From: JBFKOL01 sp041628815
GTDB lineage: Bacteria; Bacteroidota; Bacteroidia; Chitinophagales; Saprospiraceae
Assembly (NCBI GenBank): GCA_041628815.1
Contig: JBFKOL010000213.1
Location: 1 to 7,495 of the forward strand
Direction of reading: 5' to 3'
Length of the DNA: 7,495 nucleotides
The position numbers were made by a program, and so were the translations under genes. Positions 1-5,688 of this stretch are shown in pieces; the first letter of the stretch is position 1, and each line of letters begins with the position of its first letter. A model generated the notes under the pieces. That model had not been told where the DNA came from and did not search any database. It saw only the letters and a list, made by a program, of their open reading frames with translations.

Positions 1-1
1 A

Positions 2-1192
2 TGGAATTTTGGAGACGGCACGACCGGAAAGGGTGACAGAATGAGTCATACCTATGAAACTGCCGGCACCTATCAAGCAATTCTGACGGTGGTTGATGAA
101 GATGGTTTATCGTCCACCGACCAGCTCCAGGTATTTGCGGGCAACAATCCACCCGAAGTGAGTCTCACCTTGTCTGGTAATCAATCTTTCTATTGGCCAG
201 GTACAAGTATGGAATACGAAGTGATGGCAAGAGATGAAGAAGACGGCGACATTGATCACGCCAATGTCGCGATGACCATTGATTACCTCGAAATGGGCTA
301 TGATCTCACGGAAATAGCTCAGGGACACCAGATGGCCAGTGAAATCACCGGCGCCCATCCGGGCAATGGAATGATACAAAAGTCAGATTGTGTCAGTTGT
401 CACAAGGTAGATGGTGTTTCCGTCGGTCCAAGCTATATGTCCATCGCAGAAAAATATGCTGGAGATGACAAAGCTGTCGGATATCTTTCTGAGAAAATTA
501 TCAAAGGTGGTGGCGGTGTCTGGGGAGAGGTGGCTATGGCAGCCCACCCTACCATCTCCGAAAAGGATGCCAGAACAATGGCGGCTTATATTTTAACCCT
601 TAGCGATAAAGATGACAGTGTGCGTCTTCCGGGTAAAGGGACCTATACGTTTAAGGTGCCCACTGGAAAGGCTCCCGGTGGTAGTTTTGTATTAATAGCT
701 TCCTACACCGACAGAGGTGCAGAGGGAATCGGACCTATGCGGGTACAGGACACTAAAATCCTGAGATCGCCGAATATTCCTGCTCCTGCTGCCGATACAC
801 TGGTGAATGCAACCAAGTTTGTCATAACTCCGGAGATGAATCCCGCCCTTAAGGAAGACATGGAGATTGTCATTGCCAGCAACGAAGCGCTTCTTACCTT
901 TCGGAATTTGGATCTTACCGGAGTGCGCTCGGTGACCATTACAACTTCAGCCCCTGCCGGATTCATGGCAGGAGGAAATGTTGATCTTCTCCTTGATGGC
1001 GTCGGCGATACACCGGTGGGAACAGGACATATCAAGACTAGCTCCCAGATGGGTAAACCCGAAATTCTTACCATACCACTGGATGGGACTGCTGGTCGTC
1101 GCGATGTGTTGTTGAAGTTTAATTCCAAGAATCCGGCGGCCCCCACTTGTCTGGTTATGATGCTGACGTTGAATCCAGAAAGGGTTTTGTAA
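2..1192 (+). CDS. C-terminal part of secreted PKD / cytochrome c / CBM6-like protein (5' partial)
   Basis: The reading frame is open from the left edge, so the gene starts upstream; the ATG at 41 is internal because the PKD motif WNFGDGTT precedes it at bases 2-25. In the 396 visible residues, 1-48 are the end of a PKD domain (HTYETAGTY, then LTVVDEDGLSS). Residues 49 to about 112 form a second Ig-like segment. Residues about 113-203 are a class I cytochrome c domain with one haem site, CVSCH (residues 130-134), and a likely axial Met179 in GEVAMAAHP. The last ~130 residues look like a CBM6-type beta-sandwich (DLTG, GGNVDLLLDGVG, then DVLLKFNSKN). From family knowledge, this tail follows a PQQ-dependent sugar dehydrogenase, sometimes with a ThuA domain, in exported Bacteroidota proteins; the cytochrome would accept its electrons. 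That N-terminal enzyme is inferred, not seen. The cytochrome call is firm; the CBM6 call rests on weak similarity. Confidence 0.88.
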   Translation, partial: WNFGDGTTGKGDRMSHTYETAGTYQAILTVVDEDGLSSTDQLQVFAGNNPPEVSLTLSGNQSFYWPGTSMEYEVMARDEEDGDIDHANVAMTIDYLEMGYDLTEIAQGHQMASEITGAHPGNGMIQKSDCVSCHKVDGVSVGPSYMSIAEKYAGDDKAVGYLSEKIIKGGGGVWGEVAMAAHPTISEKDARTMAAYILTLSDKDDSVRLPGKGTYTFKVPTGKAPGGSFVLIASYTDRGAEGIGPMRVQDTKILRSPNIPAPAADTLVNATKFVITPEMNPALKEDMEIVIASNEALLTFRNLDLTGVRSVTITTSAPAGFMAGGNVDLLLDGVGDTPVGTGHIKTSSQMGKPEILTIPLDGTAGRRDVLLKFNSKNPAAPTCLVMMLTLNPERVL

Positions 1193-1229
1193 TAATCTTA
1201 ATTGTCTAATAAGAAGGAAAAAACAATTC

Positions 1230-2264
1230 ATGGAGTACAGAAAGTTGGGCACAACCGACATTGAGGTGAGCGCTATTTGTCTTGGCACTATGACATGGGG
1301 CCAGCAAAACACCCAAGAGGAAGGTCATCGTCAAATGGACTACGCTGTGAGTCAAGGCATCAACTTCTTCGATACTGCCGAACTGTATTCTGTACCTGCC
1401 CGGCCAGAGACTCAGGGTAGCACAGAAAAAATCGTGGGTAGCTGGTTTGCGAAGAGCGGTAAGCGAAAAGACATATTCCTGGCTACCAAGATTGCAGGGC
1501 CCGCACCGTTTACCCGGCACATCCGGAAATACGCCGACTACTCAAAATCGTCCGTTGAGGAAGCCCTGGAAGCAAGTTTGAAAAGATTACAAACGGATTA
1601 CATCGATCTATACCAATTACACTGGCCTGCACGGAGTACCAATTTTTTTGGAAAGAGAGGTTATACACACAAAGAGGGGTGGAAAGACAATTTCCTAGAG
1701 ATACTCGAAGCCATGGATGGGCTGGTAAAAGCCGGAAAGGTCCGCTTTTTTGGTATCTCCAATGAAACCCCTTGGGGGCTGTCCCGATTTCTGCGTCTGG
1801 CAGAAATTCATGATCTGCCGCGATGTGTCAGTGTTCAAAACCCCTACAGCTTGCTCAATCGGTTGTATGAGACAGGACTTGCCGAAATATCGATCCGAGA
1901 AAAGAGCGGATTACTGGCCTACTCTCCTTTGGCTTTTGGTCTCCTTTCAGGAAAATTTCACGATGGCACTGCCCGTTCCGATTGCCGGATACGTCAATTT
2001 CCGACGATGAGCCGGTACAACGGAAAAAAATCTTACGAGGCTGCGGGTAAGTATGTCTCAATTGCGCGCAAATACGGCCATACACCCGCACAAATGGCTC
2101 TTGCATTTGTGAACCTCCAGCCTTTTGTGACATCCAATATCATCGGCGCAACTCATATGGACCAGTTGAAAGAAAATATTACCAGTATCTATGTAGAACT
2201 GTCCCAGGACTGCATCAATGAGATCAATGAGGTTCATGAGAGCATACCCAACCCTGCTCCCTAG
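1230..2264 (+). CDS. Tas-like NADP(H)-dependent aldo/keto reductase
   Basis: A complete 344-residue aldo/keto reductase, a cytosolic TIM-barrel enzyme that reduces aldehydes or ketones with NAD(P)H. The start ATG is preceded by AAGGA at 1214-1218, an 11-base spacing that is rather long. The catalytic tetrad is intact: Asp48 and Tyr53 in FFDTAELY, Lys87 in ATKIAGP, and His131 in YQLHWP. It resembles E. coli Tas (346 residues) closely as I remember that sequence, sharing GTMT.G.QN near the N-terminus, PETQG, SLKRLQTDY, GISNET, QNPYSLLNR, AQMALAFV and a GAT.MDQLK cofactor-binding segment near the C-terminus. Tas was named for complementing tyrosine auxotrophy in E. coli, but the physiological substrate is not settled. 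The gene begins 37 bases after the cytochrome-containing protein and no terminator lies between them, so they are probably one transcript. The family call is near certain; the substrate is unknown. Confidence 0.96.
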   Translation: MEYRKLGTTDIEVSAICLGTMTWGQQNTQEEGHRQMDYAVSQGINFFDTAELYSVPARPETQGSTEKIVGSWFAKSGKRKDIFLATKIAGPAPFTRHIRKYADYSKSSVEEALEASLKRLQTDYIDLYQLHWPARSTNFFGKRGYTHKEGWKDNFLEILEAMDGLVKAGKVRFFGISNETPWGLSRFLRLAEIHDLPRCVSVQNPYSLLNRLYETGLAEISIREKSGLLAYSPLAFGLLSGKFHDGTARSDCRIRQFPTMSRYNGKKSYEAAGKYVSIARKYGHTPAQMALAFVNLQPFVTSNIIGATHMDQLKENITSIYVELSQDCINEINEVHESIPNPAP

Positions 2265-2306
2265 TGATTTTTAGACCAAAAACGGATTCTCCTATTAGTT
2301 TAGCCA

Positions 2307-4805
2307 TCATTGTACGCTTTCATACCATCTTTCGAGGTATGATTCAAAACTCGCTCTTTGCACAGACACCTTATTCTCGATCCTTCTGAAAAGAGTCTTG
2401 TATGAATCCAAATCCCGGACCGGGTCCAACATGGGATCCATCTTGAAAAATTTCCATCTTGAAAGGAAACCTCCATCAAAGTATTGCTTCAATTTGGTGA
2501 CGGCTTCATCCAGCCTCCCCTCTGTCGCCAGTTGCCTGACCGCAAAAACCTCCCGGGCCATTGTCTCGACGTAATACTCGTCCTGTCCTTCAGGTGCGGA
2601 CATTACCATTGGTCCATACCTGTCCCATAATTCATTGGCCAATTTGTCTTGACCAGTCTGCCTGAGGCAATAGACGTAGGTCTGAAAACATTTCAAATCT
2701 GCCATAGCATACGGTGTCAGATGTTCACCACCGTCCGAACTCGGGTAAAGACGCTGATAGAGTGCCAGACATTCTTTGTATTTGCGCTGGAAAAAAAGAG
2801 CTTCGAACCGGGCAATCTTGTAATTGAAACCCATAGTGTTGACCAATTCTTCGGACTTCCTGCTGGCATTTTCAAAATCTTCTTTATAGAAGGCCAGGTC
2901 AATGGACTGAAGCGCATTGATCAAGCTGTCTTCCCAATTCACTAATACAGAAGAGGAAAGCGTATTTTGCGTCTCTTCAAGCATTTCAAGGTCTTCCAGA
3001 CCTATCAACAGGTTTTCAAGATATCTACCTCTCCTTTCGTTCATTACGGTAGATTGATGCCCATAGACTGCTGCCGAATCGAGCATTCCCAGATTTTTAC
3101 TATACAAAGCACAAAGGTTTCGCCAGAAATTTGGGAATGCGGGTTCGACGCGAATACCCTTTTTATAATTCGCTATAGCTTCGCTTAGGTTTCCTTGCTC
3201 CGCAGAATACAAACCGACACGATTGATCAATACGGGCGATAGAGGGTTGATGATCATGGCATTTTGAAGAATTTCACGCGCCTTTGCCATGTTGCCGCCG
3301 AGTTCCAATGTACAGTTGGCATACCAGAGATAAGTAGCTCCATAGTTGGGGTTCATCGCGATGGCTCGTTCAAAATCCTCGACGGCTTTTTCTTCATTAC
3401 CCTCAGCGATATAGTATAAAAATCCCCTCAGCGCATAAGCCTCGACTTTCAGAGGATCCAGCTCCAATGCTTTATTCAGGTTATCCCATGCCAATTTGAA
3501 ATTCTCTTCGGGGTCCTGTTTTCCATAATCCACAAGAAGCGCATAAACCGTTCCCAGCTGAATATACGCCAGTGCAAATTCGCCGTCTAAGGCTATGGCC
3601 TTTTCCAGCAGATCCTTTGCTTCAAGCAAAGACAAATTGTTCCGTAATTCAATCAATTGGTTTGCCCGTAGGTAAGATTCATAAGCCTCCGTATGGGTAG
3701 TTGGCTGTTGTTCCAGAAGGACCTTTTGTTCGGGACTGATCGCCATTTTAAGAACATTGGCGATTTGCCTCGCTATTTCTGTCTGGATTGAAAAGAGATT
3801 CGTTGCCGTCACCTCGCGGTCGTACATTTCAGACCATAGGGTCTCTGAAGTCGCCGCTTTCACCAATTGGACATTGATATGAACCTGGTTTTCTCGCCTG
3901 GTAACACTTCCTTCGAGGATGTTTGCCACACCAAGTAAGCTTCCGATCTCGGATAAGTCGGGTCTGGAGTCTTTAAACCGTAGTACTGAACTTCTCGAAA
4001 TGACTTTCAATCCACCGATTTTGCCTAGATAAGTCAATAAGTCATCATGAACGCCGGCAGCCAAAAAATCTTGTTCAACTCCTGTGCTGCGATCCTCAAA
4101 TGGTAGCACAGCAATTGAATTAATTGGAATTTCAGATACAGCTTTTTTCAGTACTTCTCCGTTTTGAAACAAGAAATAACCCGCTACAACCAACAAGGTT
4201 AAAAACAAACCAGCTGTCGCGAATATGGATTTGCGAAATGATTTAGGTTTGAACTTGCCGGTGATCTTTTTCTTATCGGGAATTACCAACCCACCGGCAG
4301 CTACAGCAAATACCTCTATAAGCTCTTCAACATTCTTAAATGCATATTCTCCTAAGGAAACAACTCTGTAATCAGGGAGGTTGCGAATTTCTTTCCTCAC
4401 CTTATCTGAAAGCAAAACAGATCCCGGGACGGCCATGGACTCTATCCTCGAAGCAACATTAACACTATCACCATATATCCGACCTTCTTCATGCACTATC
4501 GTGCCACTGTGAATACCCATTCGTACGGGTATAGCAGGGGAAATGGCGAAAATTTGTTGCATCGACATTGCACAGTCAATTGCCTCAATAGGATTGGAAT
4601 ATATACAAAGTGCTCCGTCACCATAGAAGTGAATTACCCTTCCCCTATGAGCAGGGACTTCCCGTTCTACAGTCTGTCTGAATTTCCTCAGCATTTGGGA
4701 AGCGGACATCTCATCTTTCTGCATGAGGGCCGTATAACCCTGAATATCGGCAAACAGTATTACCGCCAACTGTCGATCAGGAGTATTTTTACTGTTCTGA
4801 GACAT
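2307..4805 (-). CDS. Membrane-anchored class III nucleotide cyclase with TolB-like and TPR domains
   Basis: This 832-residue protein would make a cyclic nucleotide from a nucleoside triphosphate. I chose ATG at 4805 because homologues usually begin shortly before RQLAVILFADIQGYT; a TTG at 4838 would add 11 residues, and an in-frame stop lies just upstream at 4847-4845. Numbered from the ATG, residues ~10-165 are the cyclase domain. Metal-binding Asp20 (FADIQGYT) and Asp63 (YGDGAL) and transition-state Asn116 and Arg120 (VNVASR) are present. His59 and Arg109 occupy the positions where adenylate cyclases normally carry base-selecting Lys and Asp. A basic stretch precedes one membrane helix at ~193-213. 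A TolB/FlgO-like domain follows (SIAVLPFEDRS, ~230 to ~350), with LEGSV and W.E.YDRE motifs, then TPR repeats to about residue 700 (such as KALELDPLKVEAYALRG). The topology puts the C-terminal part outside the cytoplasm, probably as a sensor or protein-binding module. It is convergent with the reductase gene, and I see no clear promoter or Shine-Dalgarno sequence. Confidence 0.93.
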   Translation of the reverse strand: MSQNSKNTPDRQLAVILFADIQGYTALMQKDEMSASQMLRKFRQTVEREVPAHRGRVIHFYGDGALCIYSNPIEAIDCAMSMQQIFAISPAIPVRMGIHSGTIVHEEGRIYGDSVNVASRIESMAVPGSVLLSDKVRKEIRNLPDYRVVSLGEYAFKNVEELIEVFAVAAGGLVIPDKKKITGKFKPKSFRKSIFATAGLFLTLLVVAGYFLFQNGEVLKKAVSEIPINSIAVLPFEDRSTGVEQDFLAAGVHDDLLTYLGKIGGLKVISRSSVLRFKDSRPDLSEIGSLLGVANILEGSVTRRENQVHINVQLVKAATSETLWSEMYDREVTATNLFSIQTEIARQIANVLKMAISPEQKVLLEQQPTTHTEAYESYLRANQLIELRNNLSLLEAKDLLEKAIALDGEFALAYIQLGTVYALLVDYGKQDPEENFKLAWDNLNKALELDPLKVEAYALRGFLYYIAEGNEEKAVEDFERAIAMNPNYGATYLWYANCTLELGGNMAKAREILQNAMIINPLSPVLINRVGLYSAEQGNLSEAIANYKKGIRVEPAFPNFWRNLCALYSKNLGMLDSAAVYGHQSTVMNERRGRYLENLLIGLEDLEMLEETQNTLSSSVLVNWEDSLINALQSIDLAFYKEDFENASRKSEELVNTMGFNYKIARFEALFFQRKYKECLALYQRLYPSSDGGEHLTPYAMADLKCFQTYVYCLRQTGQDKLANELWDRYGPMVMSAPEGQDEYYVETMAREVFAVRQLATEGRLDEAVTKLKQYFDGGFLSRWKFFKMDPMLDPVRDLDSYKTLFRRIENKVSVQRASFESYLERWYESVQ

Positions 4806-4977
4806 GCCATTAGAATGAAGAGTTTCTAAAATAGCCAATATCTTTTAGGATACAACAATACAACTAGCGGCTCAGCGGTAGGTACAATAATTGCTATAAA
4901 GTCAATCTGTAAACAGCAATATGCTGGTTCTGTCTACCGAGATGGCATTGTTGATTTATACCAATTTGATTATTGAT

Positions 4978-4999
4978 AAAAAAGGAGCCCTGCGAGGGC
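4978..4999 (-). terminator. Intrinsic terminator of the tRNA-Leu gene
   Basis: Read on the minus strand, a perfect 5-bp GC-rich stem GCCCT/AGGGC with a CGC loop (4999-4987) is followed by TCC and a run of six T (4983-4978). It begins 13 bases after the tRNA 3' end and matches a Rho-independent terminator. It should stop the tRNA transcript before the cyclase gene, so the cyclase would need its own promoter in 4806-4977, where I see no clear consensus. Confidence 0.75.
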
Positions 5000-5012
5000 A
5001 AAGAGTGAATAG

Positions 5013-5096
5013 TGCCTTGGGTGGGAGTCGAACCCACACGTCCTTGCGGACACACGCCCCTGAAACGTGCGCGTCTACCAGTTCCGCCACCAAGGC
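5013..5096 (-). tRNA. tRNA-Leu (anticodon CAG)
   Basis: An 84-base class II tRNA. The acceptor stem GCCTTGG pairs perfectly with CCAAGGC, followed by discriminator A. The D arm contains GGCGGAACTGGTAGACGC. The anticodon stem CACGT/GCGTG closes with a terminal T-G wobble and holds the loop TTCAGGG, with anticodon CAG (plus-strand bases 5060-5062), which reads CUG codons. A long variable arm (TGTCC-GCAA-GGACG, plus-strand 5039-5052) is the mark of Leu, Ser or bacterial Tyr tRNAs, and the T arm GTGGG-TTCGACT-CCCAC is complete. The 3' CCA is not encoded (CTA follows), so it would be added after transcription. It stands alone, with its own terminator and a candidate promoter. Confidence 0.97.
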
Positions 5097-5172
5097 ATAG
5101 GACTATCTCAACTAACCTAAATCCTTATCATCCATACTCTTTGGATAATTTTTTAGGACTTCAAGCGAAATG

Positions 5173-5200
5173 CAAAGCTATTAAAGTTCTGACCATCCAA
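5173..5200 (-). promoter_or_regulatory. Candidate Bacteroidota-type promoter for tRNA-Leu
   Basis: On the minus strand, TAGCTTTG (5180-5173) matches the Bacteroidota -7 consensus TAnnTTTG exactly. A TTG (5200-5198) lies 17 bases upstream of it, within the spacing known for the -33 element. Transcription would begin near 5167, giving a leader of about 70 bases before the tRNA. The motif is short and could occur by chance; its position in front of a stable RNA gene supports it. Confidence 0.4.
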
Positions 5201-5429
5201 AAAACAAGATTTACCAATTTTTCATTGTGGCTAATAATTCCTATTACTCCAGGAATATTTTTTAGGCCGCTGCAAACACACCTCTGTAATCATGAGCGGA
5301 ATGGACCCTGATGCCCAACCCACGCCGGGGGCCGCGTCGGGACAGTCTCCCAGGCCACTTGCCAAAACTGGAACGGCCGTACCAACGAAGCGACCGCACA
5401 ACCGGCCACATGACCCTGCACCCATCATC

Positions 5430-5613
5430 CTATCGACCAGAATCATTGGTAGATATTTTCGGTAAAAGGAAATACCTGAAACCAACCGTGGAGAGAAACC
5501 ATGCTCCGATGGACAGGACCACAGCCCAGCCAATTCATCTTGCCCAACTGGGTTTTTCTCGTGTCGTTACCCAAATAGTTGACATAAGAGCGGTAGAAGT
5601 GATTGAATATCAT
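5430..5613 (-). pseudogene. Possible frameshifted small membrane protein
   Basis: An ATG at 5613, 75 bases after the stop of the upstream oxidoreductase, opens a frame beginning MIFNHFYRSYVNYLGN and reaching KMNWLG near 5525; it runs on with unconvincing residues to a stop at 5443. The next frame, open from 5534 to a stop at 5430, reads WAVVLSIGAWFLSTVGF followed by RYFLLPK, which looks like a transmembrane helix with a positive flank. A single-base shift near 5525-5534 would join them into a single-pass membrane protein of about 60 residues. I recognise no family and see no ribosome binding site. It could be a decayed gene, a sequencing indel or chance. Confidence 0.2.
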
Positions 5614-5688
5614 TCAAAATAATTATTCATCGCGATGGGCAAATTAATTTTCGAGCCAACCTGTGCTGCAAGGCGTCAAAGAGAGCTG

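Larger units (their letters stand above)
5097..5688. other. Long intergenic region with GC-rich patch, no firm gene
   Basis: This stretch of 592 bases lies between the tRNA gene and the end of the molybdopterin oxidoreductase gene. The part next to the tRNA (about 5097-5270) is AT-rich and holds the candidate tRNA promoter. Bases 5311-5420 are clearly GC-rich (73 of 110 by hand count). Open frames here (plus 5311-5622 and 5292-5465, minus 5533-5231) overlap one another, are rich in Arg, Pro or Gly-Cys, have no visible ribosome binding site and match no family I recognise. An AT-rich inverted repeat TTGAAT-ATC-ATTCAA lies at 5603-5617, and the 10-base palindrome CATCGCGATG at 5628-5637. Either could belong to the 3' end of the oxidoreductase transcript, but neither is a textbook terminator. 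I do not recognise RNase P RNA, tmRNA, SRP RNA or a known riboswitch. Confidence 0.5.

Noticed and set aside
1..36. ATG at base 1 as a gene start
   Set aside because: That frame reaches TGA at 34-36; the real coding frame begins at base 2 and enters the window in the middle of a PKD domain.
41..43. ATG at 41 as the start of the cytochrome-containing protein
   Set aside because: The PKD signature WNFGDG lies in frame upstream of it and the frame is open to the window edge, so this Met is internal.
703..1146. Minus-strand open frame of 147 codons
   Set aside because: It is antisense to the CBM6-like part of the plus-strand gene, is low in complexity and matches no family.
2265..2306. Shared terminator between the convergent reductase and cyclase genes
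   Set aside because: The only pairing is a weak TTTTT/AAAAA stem with no GC-rich core, which I cannot support as an intrinsic terminator.
4861..4960. TTGACT-like -35 box upstream of the cyclase
   Set aside because: No matching -10 element stands at a proper distance, and no Bacteroidota TAnnTTTG motif was found in the region.
5012..5311. Plus-strand open frame beginning MPWVGVEPTRPCGHTP across the tRNA
   Set aside because: Its first part is the complement of the tRNA-Leu gene, a well-known spurious translation; the rest has no recognisable protein features.
5292..5465. 57-codon plus-strand frame, Pro/Arg-rich (MSGMDPDAQPTPGAAS)
   Set aside because: No ribosome binding site, no homology I recognise, and its composition follows from the GC-rich patch; chance is the simpler explanation.
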